A stretch of 64,000 bases of DNA from an uncultured Actinomycetes bacterium (GCA_903873775.1 CAIQPR010000013.1:24458-88457); one strand, 5' to 3'; positions 42,261 to 51,547 are shown, counted from the first letter of the stretch. Notes: a model not told the origin generated them from the letters alone. Translations and numbers: made by a program.

Positions 42261-43325
42261 TCATTCCCACCCCGCGTGTTCTCGCGCATTGCGAACAGCC
42301 GCGAGCCATCCCCGCCCGTAGCGGGCGTCGGGCTCGATGTAGTTACCTTCCGCCCACTCGTTCCAACTTTTGATCACGCAGAGTCGTTCGTTCTCGTGGT
42401 GGGTATTTTCCCTCGTCAGCGCCTGCAGTAGATGGCGTTGGAAGGCCTGGGGTGACGACTTCACCGCGAGTTGTCCGCGCCGTTGCGAACGAGGTGTGTT
42501 GTCCCAGTTCGGTTGCACCGACGGGTGGACGCGACCGCGAAGGTGGGTGACCGGAGAAGGGAGGTCGGTGGCGTAGCGGTAGCGACCGGGGCCGAAGCGC
42601 TCGTCTCGCGCCCGGAGCTTGTCGCGCAGCCGTGTGACTGGTGTGCGCTCGAACGGAAAGTGCACGTACAGCCCGGCGTCGAATCCGTCGGCGTCGTGGG
42701 TCGTGTAGTTGACGCCCCAGTCACGACCTTCGATCCATGCGACGAGGTAGAGCCCGTCGAGCCCCGCCTGTCGTGCGAGACCCTGCCAGGTGTCGACGAA
42801 GGCGCGGGGGTTTGGTAGTTCAGTGGGTCGGTAGATGATGAACACGGGTCGACCCTGCAGTCGCACGTAGCGAGGATCGCGAAAGGCGGGCAGAAGGCTG
42901 TTGAAGTGGGCCTCGTCGTCGCCCGCAGGGTAGGTCTGTTCCATCAAGGTCCGGTGAGGTGCGCCGTGCCAGATGCCCGACCACGACTGATTCGCCCATC
43001 CGAGAAGGAAAGGAAAATCCGGGGCGCCCGACGCCAGAACCTGATCGAAGGGCTTCTCCAAGAGCCGGCGTCCCGCGAACCAGTAATGCCAGTAGCAAAA
43101 CGACGTCACTCCGTGCGCGCGCGCGAGGTCGGCCTGCGCCTCACGAATCTCCGGATCCAGCAGTGAGTAGTACCCGAGCTCGCCCGGCACGACGGGCTGC
43201 TGGTGACCACGGAAGAGAGGTCGCGCGCGTCGCACATTGGTCCACTCGGTAAAGCCCTCGCCCCACCACTCATCGTTTTCGGGGATCGGATGAAATTGCG
43301 GAAGATACAGAGCCGAGAGTTCCAT
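42261..43325 (-). CDS. Glycoside hydrolase family 99-like WbsX domain protein
   Basis: A 354-residue TIM-barrel protein of the WbsX/GH99-like type found in O-antigen and capsule clusters. The N-terminal block YLPQFHPIPENDEWWGEGFTEW is diagnostic. FCYWHYWFAGRRLLE, FLLGWANQSWSGIWHG, IYRPTEL and the C-terminal KSWNEWAEGNYIEPD follow, with several buried acids that could be catalytic. The real activity of the family is not settled. No signal peptide is visible. It is translationally coupled to the sulfotransferase (TGATG at 43325). Confidence 0.9.
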   Translation of the reverse strand: MELSALYLPQFHPIPENDEWWGEGFTEWTNVRRARPLFRGHQQPVVPGELGYYSLLDPEIREAQADLARAHGVTSFCYWHYWFAGRRLLEKPFDQVLASGAPDFPFLLGWANQSWSGIWHGAPHRTLMEQTYPAGDDEAHFNSLLPAFRDPRYVRLQGRPVFIIYRPTELPNPRAFVDTWQGLARQAGLDGLYLVAWIEGRDWGVNYTTHDADGFDAGLYVHFPFERTPVTRLRDKLRARDERFGPGRYRYATDLPSPVTHLRGRVHPSVQPNWDNTPRSQRRGQLAVKSSPQAFQRHLLQALTRENTHHENERLCVIKSWNEWAEGNYIEPDARYGRGWLAAVRNAREHAGWE

Positions 43326-44242
43326 CAGTGCACGCTCGCTCGGAAATGGTGCACGAACGAATCGAGTTCACTGCGGGCACCGGGCTGATCGTCGTAGAGA
43401 CCATCGAAACCGTAATCCCGCATGATCTCGACCGCTCGATGAATCAACGCGTCATCGAGGTCTCCCCAACCGTCCGCCGCGCCGACGGTGGTTGAGCGGA
43501 AATTCGTCGCCGACGGTCGTGTGGGGTCGAGGGTGTCCGTCGATAATCCTCGCCAGGTGGAGGAGAATCCGAGGGCGTAGTCGCGAATGGCCGCGACCCG
43601 CGCCTGAGGATTCTCGCGCAACGCCTCGTAGGTCACGAAGTGCACGTTCGCGAGTCGCGTGTCGCGCAGTGCCGCGGCGTGGATCTCGCACCACTGCTGG
43701 ACTTCGGTGGCGAAATCATCCGATCGCGAGGCGCCGCTCGTCCACCCCAGGTCCACCTTGGATCGGGCGACCGCAATGGGGTGGCGCGTCAGGATGACCA
43801 CCGGCGTCTCGGGACACTTCGTGCGAATCGACGGCGCCAGCGCCATCGCGCGGACGTCTTTGACCACGCGTCGACGCGCGAAGTGGGTCCCGGCCATCTG
43901 GTCCACCCAGTCGCCGCGCTCCACGCCCCGCAACGCACGGACCACGGCAAAGGTGGCAGGGTCGCCTTCGCGCGGCAGGGGAATGTCCGCGGACGCGTCA
44001 CCGGACACGAGGCCATCAGGAACATTGGCCGGTTCGTAGACGAGGCGCGTGCCGCGTTGGTGCGCCAACATTTCGGCGAGCCACGTTGATCCGCTGCGCT
44101 GCCACGAGCAAATCCAGAGTGCATTTTCGAGGGGATGCGCCGCGGGGGCTTCCACAACGATGTGGTCGAGGCGACGGCGGAGATACTTGCGGGCGTAGCG
44201 CACGCGCCAGACGAATTTCTGTCGCTCTGGTTCTGCGGTCAC
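43325..44242 (-). CDS. Sulfotransferase
   Basis: A PAPS-dependent sulfotransferase of 305 residues. The 5'-phosphosulfate loop is CSWQRSGSTWLAEMLAH near residue 45. The 3'-phosphate site has VVILTRHPIAVARSKVDLG with the Arg-x7-Ser spacing. A C-terminal segment with RAVEIMRDYGFDGLYDD is typical of carbohydrate/lipid sulfotransferases. The gene is coupled to the WbsX-like protein, so the acceptor could be a surface sugar. CysC at 25.2 kb would supply PAPS. The target is inferred. Confidence 0.88.
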   Translation of the reverse strand: MTAEPERQKFVWRVRYARKYLRRRLDHIVVEAPAAHPLENALWICSWQRSGSTWLAEMLAHQRGTRLVYEPANVPDGLVSGDASADIPLPREGDPATFAVVRALRGVERGDWVDQMAGTHFARRRVVKDVRAMALAPSIRTKCPETPVVILTRHPIAVARSKVDLGWTSGASRSDDFATEVQQWCEIHAAALRDTRLANVHFVTYEALRENPQARVAAIRDYALGFSSTWRGLSTDTLDPTRPSATNFRSTTVGAADGWGDLDDALIHRAVEIMRDYGFDGLYDDQPGARSELDSFVHHFRASVH

Positions 44243-44327
44243 GGGCTGATTCTTGCAGACAGTCTCGTGCGAGAGGTGACGCCGAGAGTGGAGACGAGGG
44301 CAGCGGGTGCCGTCGACGAGAGGTGCG

Positions 44328-45866
44328 TCAATTCACGACGAGAGTCGGGCTGTCGCCGGCGCGCTCGTTGAGACCGGTGGAGACCACACGACTGCGGGTG
44401 AGCAGGACCACTTGACCTGACGCCGAGGCCGCGACGGCGACACCGCTGATACCTGCAGCGAGCGACACCGACGAGACGGTCGTGACGGTGCGCCACTCGT
44501 AGTCGCCGTCGGCGCCGAAGATCGCAATGGCGTGGGTGGGAGTGACGAGCCCAACGACGACGCCGGTGGGGGTGTTCACGAGCGCCGGTGACGTCGCACG
44601 ATCAGTGGTGTGACGAGTCGAACTCGCGACGCCGTTGATGATGGTCCACACAGTGCCGTCGGCACCCGTGACCGCGACTTCCGTGAGCGTTGGCGTCACG
44701 AGAATCGCGGGTGACGTGCCGGGTGCCGCCGTCACCAGAGTGTCGGTGGTGTGCGATGGTGACGTCGCGATCCAGACGTCACCATTGGCGCCGACGTAGG
44801 CGACCGTTAGTCCGTTGGGTCCACTGGCCACCGACGGCGACGTGTTGGGCGCCACGGCACCGCCCCAATTCGTGGTCGACCATCCCGCCGGCGCCACGCC
44901 AAGCGGCGTGGCGAGGGAACCCACCCATAGTTCATTGTTTGTGCCAACGTAGGCCACGGAAGTGGTCGACGCAGTGGCAGTGATGCTCGCGTCAGTATTC
45001 GTCGCGACGCTCGCGAGAGTGTTGAGCGCCCCGGAGTAGTCGCCCACGACGAGGTCGTCGGACGCGGTCACGTAGGCCAACCGGTAGCCACCACTCGGGA
45101 GCGCGATCGCCGTGGGCGATGATCCGGGCAGGACCGCACCGTGCAGCGTTGCGCCGCCGTTCAGGCCGTATGTGGCGAGACCGTTCGTACTCGAGGTGAA
45201 CACCGCGGTGTAGCTCGTTGTGGGCACAACGTTGGTGAAGTGGTTCTTCGGGGAGTGAAGAAAACCACTCACCGGGCTGTAGCCCCCGGTCACGTGGCCG
45301 TTGACGAGTGGGTAGTAGTGGAACGCCGAATTAGACGCGTTTTGCTCGACGGCGACGATGGCGGACGGGGTGGTGTAGTCGACCACCGCCACGTGGCCCC
45401 ACTGGTCGCCGCCTTCGATGAGTAGATCTCCGGGAACGGGGGTGTAGGTCGAGCTCACGGGGTGCCAGATCAATTGAGGCGAACCTTGGGGAATGTATTT
45501 TGCGCCGTAGCGATACTGACCGGCGGACGCGGGTCCGTCGGCGTACACGAGACCCCAACCGAGTGCGTGATAGAGGCGAGCGGCAAGCTCCACACACTGA
45601 AAGCCGTAGCCGTACTGCTTGGTCGGCGTTGATGTACTGAGACCACCACAAGAGTTACCGCTGAACTGATCGTTCGCGTTGGACTTCACGTCTACGCCGT
45701 GGCCCGACAGCCAGAGGGAACCGGGCAGAAGAACAGTTCCGCAAGGTGCCGTGGGCGGAATCACGGGCACCGCGCGAGGAGAAGTGGCGGACGCGTCGGC
45801 GCACGTGCCGGCCGCGCCCAAGAAGGCGAGGGCGAGGGCGACGACGGGACGCGACAGGGCTCTCAC
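44328..45866 (-). CDS. Exported CHAP-domain protein with C-terminal beta-propeller-like repeats
   Basis: A secreted protein of 512 residues. Its signal peptide covers about residues 1-28 (VVALALAFLGAAG). The CHAP domain, a cysteine-histidine amidohydrolase/peptidase fold, has Cys91 in FQCVELAARLYHALG and His158 in WGHVAVVDY. After about residue 215, repeats of about 40-50 residues read like a beta-propeller (TVAYVGANGDVWIATS, TEVAVTGADGTVWTI), probably for glycan or wall binding. GTG 45866 follows TATCGT by 6 bases; the longer frame to 45929 lacks a signal-peptide fit. Peptidoglycan cleavage is the expected role. Confidence 0.87.
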   Translation of the reverse strand: MRALSRPVVALALAFLGAAGTCADASATSPRAVPVIPPTAPCGTVLLPGSLWLSGHGVDVKSNANDQFSGNSCGGLSTSTPTKQYGYGFQCVELAARLYHALGWGLVYADGPASAGQYRYGAKYIPQGSPQLIWHPVSSTYTPVPGDLLIEGGDQWGHVAVVDYTTPSAIVAVEQNASNSAFHYYPLVNGHVTGGYSPVSGFLHSPKNHFTNVVPTTSYTAVFTSSTNGLATYGLNGGATLHGAVLPGSSPTAIALPSGGYRLAYVTASDDLVVGDYSGALNTLASVATNTDASITATASTTSVAYVGTNNELWVGSLATPLGVAPAGWSTTNWGGAVAPNTSPSVASGPNGLTVAYVGANGDVWIATSPSHTTDTLVTAAPGTSPAILVTPTLTEVAVTGADGTVWTIINGVASSTRHTTDRATSPALVNTPTGVVVGLVTPTHAIAIFGADGDYEWRTVTTVSSVSLAAGISGVAVAASASGQVVLLTRSRVVSTGLNERAGDSPTLVVN

Positions 45867-45872
45867 GGTTCC

Positions 45873-45878
45873 ACGATA
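45873..45878 (-). promoter_or_regulatory. -10 element (TATCGT) of the CHAP protein gene
   Basis: TATCGT on the minus strand precedes GTG 45866 by 6 bases without a Shine-Dalgarno sequence. It supports the shorter start with an N-terminal signal peptide. Confidence 0.45.
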
Positions 45879-45910
45879 GGTGCGCGTTCGGTGACCCGTC
45901 GGGTCAGCGT

Positions 45911-47386
45911 CTACGCAAAATCGAGACACCCATCGTCAAAGGTCGCCTGCGGGAAGATTTCCTTCTCCCGCCAGTAGTCCTGTGAGTGCTGCCACTCGGG
46001 CTTATCGCCCCGTCGCGGCATGAGGTGCATGGAGCGCAAGAGGTAGCCGGGATTGAAGTCGTCCACGTTCACCCACTCGAGAAGCGGCATGTCGGCGTCT
46101 TCGTCGCGCAGGTGCGGAGTGACCACGTGCACCCCGTGTTCATCCATGTAGTGAAACATGCGAATGAGAAAGTCACTGACCATGTCCGCGCGCAGCGTCC
46201 AGCTCGCGCGGAAGTAGCCGAAGACCCACGCCAGGTTGGGAACTCCCGTAAACATGAGGCCCCGGTAGGTAACGGTGGCGGCCCAATCGACCGGGACACC
46301 GTCGATGTCAAAGGCAATGTCGCCGAGCACGCTCAAGTTGAAACCCGTTGCCGTGATGACGACGTCGGCGTCCAGAACGGTCCCGCCCACGGTGACGATG
46401 CCGGTGGGTGTGAAGGTCTCAATCTCGTCGGTCACGACCGCCACGAGGCCCTCGCGGATGCCCGTGAAAAGGTCGCCGTCGGGAACGCGAGCGAGACGTT
46501 GGCGCCACGGCATGTACTTCGGCGTGAAGTGCGTGGCGATGTCGTAGCCCTCGGGGAGCAGGGGTCGGATCATGTTCAGGAGTTCGTCACGTACGAACTC
46601 CGGCTCTTGAAAGCTCAGCTGGGTGACGAGTTCCTGGTCAAAGAGGATCTTGCGTCGGACAATCTCGTGCGTCCACTCTTCAGGGATGTCGAGCTGGCGC
46701 AACATGTCGGCCACTTCGTTCGTGTTGGGGCTGGGCCAAAAGTATGTGGGCGAACGTTGGAGCATGGTCAATGTTCCACAGCTACCCGCCAGTGCCGGTA
46801 CGAGCGTCGCGGCGGTCGCGCCACTGCCGATGACGACCACGTTCCTATCTGCGAGTTTGACGTCCGCCGGCCACGTCTGGGGATGAATGACCTGACCCGC
46901 GAACGACTCAAATCCCGGCCACTCGGGGGTGTATCCCTCGGCGTGGTTGTAGTAGCCCTGGCACATCCACAGAAAGTTCGCGCTGAGCGTGATGCTCTCG
47001 TCGTTCTCTCCCCGCGTGCCGTGCACTGTCCAGGTACCCGACGCGCTGTCAAAGGACGCCGTCTGGATGCGGTGGCGGTACCGAATGTGGCGATCCAGCC
47101 CGCCGTCGTCGATGACCTCGCCGAGATAGCGCAGGATCTCCTCCGCCGTCGCAATGGGCGCCCCGGTCCAGGGCTTGAAGTCGTACCCGAATGTGTACAA
47201 ATCGCTGTCGGAACGAACCCCGGGGTACGTGTGTACGAGCCAGGTGCCGCCAAAGGACTCCAACGCTTCGAGCACGACAAAGGATTTCTCGGGATAGTCG
47301 CGTTGCAGGCGGTGGGCCGCGTCAATACCGGAGATGCCGGCCCCCACGATGATGACGTCGAAGTGCTCGTGCTGTGTGGTGGACAT
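45911..47386 (-). CDS. Flavin-containing monooxygenase of the Baeyer-Villiger type
   Basis: A 491-residue FAD/NADPH monooxygenase that inserts oxygen next to a ketone, or oxygenates a related substrate. The FAD loop is IVGAGISGIDAAHRL and the NADPH loop is VIGSGATAATLVPAL. The fingerprint FxGxxxHxxxW is seen as FAGQVIHPQTWP. ATATGFN near the end is the second FAD motif. AGGGAG lies before ATG 47386. It could act on cyclic ketones or long-chain ketones. The gene is divergent from the copper monooxygenase gene. Confidence 0.92.
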   Translation of the reverse strand: MSTTQHEHFDVIIVGAGISGIDAAHRLQRDYPEKSFVVLEALESFGGTWLVHTYPGVRSDSDLYTFGYDFKPWTGAPIATAEEILRYLGEVIDDGGLDRHIRYRHRIQTASFDSASGTWTVHGTRGENDESITLSANFLWMCQGYYNHAEGYTPEWPGFESFAGQVIHPQTWPADVKLADRNVVVIGSGATAATLVPALAGSCGTLTMLQRSPTYFWPSPNTNEVADMLRQLDIPEEWTHEIVRRKILFDQELVTQLSFQEPEFVRDELLNMIRPLLPEGYDIATHFTPKYMPWRQRLARVPDGDLFTGIREGLVAVVTDEIETFTPTGIVTVGGTVLDADVVITATGFNLSVLGDIAFDIDGVPVDWAATVTYRGLMFTGVPNLAWVFGYFRASWTLRADMVSDFLIRMFHYMDEHGVHVVTPHLRDEDADMPLLEWVNVDDFNPGYLLRSMHLMPRRGDKPEWQHSQDYWREKEIFPQATFDDGCLDFA

Positions 47387-47483
47387 AACGACTCCCTGCT
47401 GTCTCCCTACGCATACTGCCTCACCGAGCTGGCTGCATGAAAATCTCGCCCACGCCCTCCTGGCGTCCGGTGGCATCTTGTCA

Positions 47484-47512
47484 TTGACTCACCCGACAAT
47501 CTCCCCTAGCCT
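47484..47512 (+). promoter_or_regulatory. Sigma-A-type promoter of the copper monooxygenase gene
   Basis: TTGACT (47484-47489), a 17-base spacer and TAGCCT (47507-47512) form the best complete promoter in the window. Transcription would begin near 47519, leaving a leader of about 23 bases with a G-run Shine-Dalgarno sequence before GTG 47542. It confirms that TAGCCT can serve as a -10 here. Confidence 0.72.
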
Positions 47513-47541
47513 CCGCACGAGGGGAACACACTGGGGGGCGC

Positions 47542-48861
47542 GTGAAAGTACGCAGGCAAATCGGATTCGGGGCGGGAGCTTTTCTGCTCGCCGCCACGAT
47601 GGTGACCTCGGTGACCGGGGCGACCACGCACGGAGGACGTATCTCTCGTATTGCGCACACCGCGGGCGCCACCACCGTCACGATGGAGTTACCTCACGCG
47701 TTCACCCCCGTCGCCCCGAAGGGTGGACACGACCTGTACCACTGTTCGTTGCTGGACCCGCACGTGACCACCGACCAGATGATCACGGAATCCACCTTCA
47801 CGCCGGGCAACACGGCGGAAGATCACCACGCCATTTTGTATCTCGTTCCTCCTTCGCAGGCCGCCGCGGCGAAGAAGATGGACAACAACGGAACCGGCTG
47901 GACGTGCTTTGGTGGGCCGGGCATCGGTGGCGCCGGTTCGATTGCGGATATTGGATCTGCCCCGTGGCTCGCCGCGTGGGCCCCCGGACGGGGTGCATCT
48001 CCCGAGCCCACCGGCACGGGCGTGCCCCTGCCCGCCGGAAGTCTCATCGTGATGCAGATTCACTACAACTTGCTCGTGGGCTCAAAGCCCGATCGCTCGA
48101 AGGTGTCGCTGCAATTGGTGCCCGCGTCGTCGTCGAACTTGCTGCCTCTCGGCATCCAGTTGTACGCCGCACCTATTGATCTTCCGTGTCCGTCGGGCAC
48201 GTCGGGGAAGTTGTGCTCGCGCGCGGCGTCGCTGAAAGACATCGGCGCCCGCTTTGGTTCCTCCGCTATTGGCTTTGACAATCTGCTCGAAGACATTTGC
48301 AGCGGAGGAACACCGAAGGCGGGGGACACTTCGACCTGTACGTGGGGTGTGGGCGCCACGAAGTACATCTGGCAGATCACGCCGCACATGCACCTCTTGG
48401 GTGCATCTTTCAAGGTCACACTCAACCCCGGCACTCCGCAGCAGCAGGTACTCGTGAACGTGCCCGCGTACAACTTTCACTACCAGCAGAGCTACACGAT
48501 GTCCTCCCCGGTCAAGATCCAACCCGGCGATCACTTGCAGGTGAGCTGTACGTACAACCCGGCGCTACGAGGAATCGACCCGTACCTTAAGACCCTCCCG
48601 CCTCGCTACGTTCTCTGGGGTGACGGGTCTTCGGACGAGATGTGTCTGGCAATTGTGGGCGCGACGTCGTCGCTCTCCGTGACGCCCGCCGTGGCGCACG
48701 AGCGCACGCACCTCTCCACGCCGACCTGGCCTCCGGCACTCCAGCGCCTCGCCGCGACGACGCCGATGATGTCGTTCCAGTCGATGACGGACTCACTGAC
48801 GAATCGGTACACCGAAATGCAGGACCTCGAAGCGATGGTTCGCTACCACTTGTGTGACTAG
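47542..48861 (+). CDS. Secreted type II copper monooxygenase-like protein (PHM/DBH family)
   Basis: A 439-residue exported protein with a signal peptide (about residues 1-26, GAGAFLLAATMVTSV). It has the two-copper plan of peptidylglycine alpha-hydroxylating monooxygenase. His95 and His96 (EDHHAILY) and His174 (QIHYNL) form the first site. His282, His284 (PHMHLLG) and Met367 (DEMC) form the second. YHCSLLD at the start of the domain and FHYQQSYTM are family landmarks. Such enzymes hydroxylate C-H bonds with O2 and a reductant. The bacterial substrate is unknown. It follows a good promoter and is divergent from the flavin monooxygenase. Confidence 0.85.
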   Translation: MKVRRQIGFGAGAFLLAATMVTSVTGATTHGGRISRIAHTAGATTVTMELPHAFTPVAPKGGHDLYHCSLLDPHVTTDQMITESTFTPGNTAEDHHAILYLVPPSQAAAAKKMDNNGTGWTCFGGPGIGGAGSIADIGSAPWLAAWAPGRGASPEPTGTGVPLPAGSLIVMQIHYNLLVGSKPDRSKVSLQLVPASSSNLLPLGIQLYAAPIDLPCPSGTSGKLCSRAASLKDIGARFGSSAIGFDNLLEDICSGGTPKAGDTSTCTWGVGATKYIWQITPHMHLLGASFKVTLNPGTPQQQVLVNVPAYNFHYQQSYTMSSPVKIQPGDHLQVSCTYNPALRGIDPYLKTLPPRYVLWGDGSSDEMCLAIVGATSSLSVTPAVAHERTHLSTPTWPPALQRLAATTPMMSFQSMTDSLTNRYTEMQDLEAMVRYHLCD

Positions 48862-48880
48862 TCGACGCGACGCGTCGACT
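48860..48880. terminator. Inverted repeat between convergent genes
   Basis: AGTCGACGCG-A-CGCGTCGACT is a near-perfect palindrome of 21 bases, starting at the copper monooxygenase stop and 15 bases from the PPOX-fold gene stop. It can fold as a hairpin on either strand, but there is no T-run; bidirectional termination is an inference. Confidence 0.45.
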
Positions 48881-48894
48881 CGTTGAGCCGCAGA

Positions 48895-49311
48895 TCACGC
48901 CTTGCGGCGACCGGTGACGTGTGTCGCGGTGATGCGAAACGCCACGTGGGGACGACCTTCGCCGCGGGGCTCCGGTGATGCTGACGCCGGTCGCGGGGGA
49001 AAGCGGCTCGAGAGCAGTGAGAGAGTGCGGGTGACATCATCCCCGGAGAGTTCTTCGTAACGCCCGGTGATGATGACGCTGGTCCATGTTCCGTTGTCCC
49101 GACGCTCATCAACTTCAAAGCACACGGCCGGGTTGGCGCGCATGAAGTCCACCTTTTTACCCTCGGTCGTAAAGACCCAGACGGCGTCGTCGGACCACGC
49201 GAAGATGACGGGGACGATGTACGTCTCACCGTCCAAATGGCACGCCACGCGGCCCACCACCTGAGTGTCGAGAAACGCGTCGATGTCCGCGCGAGAGAGT
49301 TCATCCACCAT
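48895..49311 (-). CDS. PPOX-fold flavin/F420-binding protein
   Basis: A 138-residue split-barrel protein of the pyridoxamine-phosphate-oxidase-like superfamily. It begins LSRADIDAFLDTQVVGRVACH, then ETYIVPVIFAWSDDAVWVFT and the dimer-interface TSVIITGRYEEL. Members bind FMN, F420 or heme; the short form with a VGRVA start is common for actinobacterial FMN- or F420-binding types. ATG 49311 follows TACGTT by 7 bases; the longer frame to 49530 enters the divergent helicase gene. The substrate is unknown. Confidence 0.82.
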   Translation of the reverse strand: MVDELSRADIDAFLDTQVVGRVACHLDGETYIVPVIFAWSDDAVWVFTTEGKKVDFMRANPAVCFEVDERRDNGTWTSVIITGRYEELSGDDVTRTLSLLSSRFPPRPASASPEPRGEGRPHVAFRITATHVTGRRKA

Positions 49312-49318
49312 GCCTACG

Positions 49319-49324
49319 AACGTA
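49319..49324 (-). promoter_or_regulatory. -10 element (TACGTT) of the PPOX-fold gene
   Basis: TACGTT on the minus strand lies 7 bases before ATG 49311, with no Shine-Dalgarno sequence. It is divergent from TATAAT at 49389. Confidence 0.42.
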
Positions 49325-49388
49325 GGGCCGGAGAAGAGCGGCTTTCTCGGGTCGTTGGTCACTTTCTGGCCCGTTGGGCAGTTGTTCC

Positions 49389-49394
49389 TATAAT
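49389..49394 (+). promoter_or_regulatory. -10 element (TATAAT) of the UvrD-like helicase gene
   Basis: An exact TATAAT is followed after 7 bases by GTG 49402. No Shine-Dalgarno sequence fits. This is the clearest leaderless-type start in the window and fixes the helicase N-terminus. Confidence 0.6.
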
Positions 49395-49401
49395 CGAACA
49401 A

Positions 49402-51480
49402 GTGTTCGCTTTTCTCGACGACCTCAACGAGCGCCAGCTGCAGGCGGCCACGTGTACGGACCGTCTGACGCGCATTCTCGCCGGTCCCGGTACGGGGAAA
49501 ACGACAACGTTGTGCGCACGAGTCGCACACTTGATGTCGACGGGCACTTCGCCAGAACAGATCCTTCTTCTGACGTTCTCACGGCGCGCCGCCCGCACCA
49601 TGATTGCCCGCACCCGTCGGCGCACGATGGGAGAACGCGGGCCGCAGGGTCGTATCGCCGGCGGGACCTTTCACGCCGTGGCGCACCACGCGCTGCGGTC
49701 CTACGCCACCTCGCTCGGACTCTCGGAGAATTTCTCCCTGCTCGACACGGGCGACGCCGCCGATGTGCTCGACCTGGTGCGAGCGGAGTCCCTGCGTCGC
49801 CGGTCGCCGCGGCGTTCGGCGAGCAAGGGGACCTTGGCCACCATCTACTCACGTTCGGTCAACGCATCGCGACCGGTGGCGGAGACCATGGCCGAGGTAG
49901 CACCCTGGTGTGTGGAAGACGCCGACGAGTACGCGGCCATCTTTCGCACCTACGTGGCCCGCAAGCGCGCTTTAGCCCTCGTCGACTTCGATGATCTCTT
50001 GGTGTATTTCCGCGCACTCTTGCAGGATGACGTTTTGGGTGAACGTTTCGTCAGTGGCGTCGATCACCTGTTGATTGACGAGTACCAAGACGTCAATCAG
50101 ATCCAGGTGGACATTGCGGCCGCCATGGTCAGGCGCGGGAGCGCGCTCACGATCGTCGGAGATGACGCGCAAGCCATCTATTCGTTTCGGGGTTCCTCAC
50201 CGCGCTACCTCCTCGAGGCGGACACGGTCTTTCCTTCACTCACCACCATCACCCTCGACATCAATTACCGCTCGACACCACACATCATCAGCGCCATCAA
50301 TGCGGTGGCCCTTGACGCCCCGAGCGGCTTTTCGTCGATCCTTCGCCCCGCGGATGATGCGGTGAGTGGTCCCCGCGCGAAAGTGGTGCACTGCGGCGAC
50401 GAAGCGACGCAAACCGAGTATCTCTGCGAGCGAATACTGGACAATCTCGATCACGGGATTCCACTTCGCGAACAGGCCGTCCTCTTTCGCACCGCGCACC
50501 ACAGCGCCTCACTGGAACTCGAGCTCACCCGTCGACGAATTCCCTACGTGAAGTACGGAGGACTCCGCTACCTTGAAGCGGCGCACGTGAAGGATCTCCT
50601 CGCCCTGTACCGCGTCGCGGACAACGCACTGGACGCGCCGGCGTGGTTCCGCCTGCTGCGACTTCTTCCCGGTGTGGGACCCGTCACGGCCCGGCGGGTC
50701 GTTGACACCCTGACACTCGATGCGTCCGTGGACACCACCGCGTCACACACGCAGGGCGATCTCATTCGTTCTCAATTGGGCGAAGAGGCGCGCACTCTCT
50801 TTGATCCCGTCCTCGCCGCTCTCGCGGACGCGCGCTCGCCGTCCGTTGCCGTGCGCGCCGACCAATTGCGCGACGCGATAGAACCCCTTTTGTGCGCGGT
50901 CTATGACGACGCGGATGTTCGGCTCGTTGACCTCGACGCGCTGGTCACTGCCGCGAGCGACTGTGCACGACTGAGTGATGTTTCTTCACTCTTCGTTCTC
51001 GAGCCGACGTCGTCCACGGGCGATCTGGCGGATGACCCCTCCATTGACGAGGACTGGTTGGTGTTGTCAACAATCCACTCCGCCAAAGGTCTCGAATTCC
51101 ATTCGGTCTTTCTGATGCACGCCGCGGACGGGAATATTCCCTCTGACATGGCCGTCGCGGATACCGACGGCGTGGAGGAAGAACGTCGTCTCTTCTACGT
51201 GGCTCTGTCACGAGCTCGGCGTGATCTCACCGTCACGGTGCCACTTCGTTACCACCACAAGCCGCCCAAGCACCCGGACGCGCATTCGTGGGCTCTTCCG
51301 TCACGATTCCTCTCTACGCGCGTGGTGTCCTGCATGGAAGAACGCCACGAAGGTCTTGACGAGTTGGCACCACTAGCGGGGTCCCAACAAGACGGCACCT
51401 CAACGGTGCAATCTCGCGTCGACGATCTCCTGGGCGATTTGTTTGGCGCAGGATCTCGCGAGACTCTTCTTGATTCCTGA
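49402..51480 (+). CDS. UvrD/Rep family superfamily 1 DNA helicase
   Basis: A 692-residue ATP-dependent 3'-5' DNA helicase for repair and replication. The Q motif is LNERQLQAA, Walker A is AGPGTGKTTTL, and motif II is DEYQDVNQIQ. Motif III is IVGDDAQAIYSFRG, motif V is STIHSAKGLEFHSVFL, and motif VI is VALSRARRDLTV. GTG 49402 is set by the TATAAT just upstream; the open frame starts at 49237, inside the divergent gene. No HRDC or nuclease domain is evident at the C-terminus, so it is a plain UvrD/PcrA-like or UvrD2-like protein. Confidence 0.93.
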   Translation: MFAFLDDLNERQLQAATCTDRLTRILAGPGTGKTTTLCARVAHLMSTGTSPEQILLLTFSRRAARTMIARTRRRTMGERGPQGRIAGGTFHAVAHHALRSYATSLGLSENFSLLDTGDAADVLDLVRAESLRRRSPRRSASKGTLATIYSRSVNASRPVAETMAEVAPWCVEDADEYAAIFRTYVARKRALALVDFDDLLVYFRALLQDDVLGERFVSGVDHLLIDEYQDVNQIQVDIAAAMVRRGSALTIVGDDAQAIYSFRGSSPRYLLEADTVFPSLTTITLDINYRSTPHIISAINAVALDAPSGFSSILRPADDAVSGPRAKVVHCGDEATQTEYLCERILDNLDHGIPLREQAVLFRTAHHSASLELELTRRRIPYVKYGGLRYLEAAHVKDLLALYRVADNALDAPAWFRLLRLLPGVGPVTARRVVDTLTLDASVDTTASHTQGDLIRSQLGEEARTLFDPVLAALADARSPSVAVRADQLRDAIEPLLCAVYDDADVRLVDLDALVTAASDCARLSDVSSLFVLEPTSSTGDLADDPSIDEDWLVLSTIHSAKGLEFHSVFLMHAADGNIPSDMAVADTDGVEEERRLFYVALSRARRDLTVTVPLRYHHKPPKHPDAHSWALPSRFLSTRVVSCMEERHEGLDELAPLAGSQQDGTSTVQSRVDDLLGDLFGAGSRETLLDS

Positions 51481-51547
51481 GCTCGTCCGTGCAGCGACCC
51501 GTCGACGCCCTCGTTGTGAGTAATGGGCCTTCTGGCATCATGAAGTG

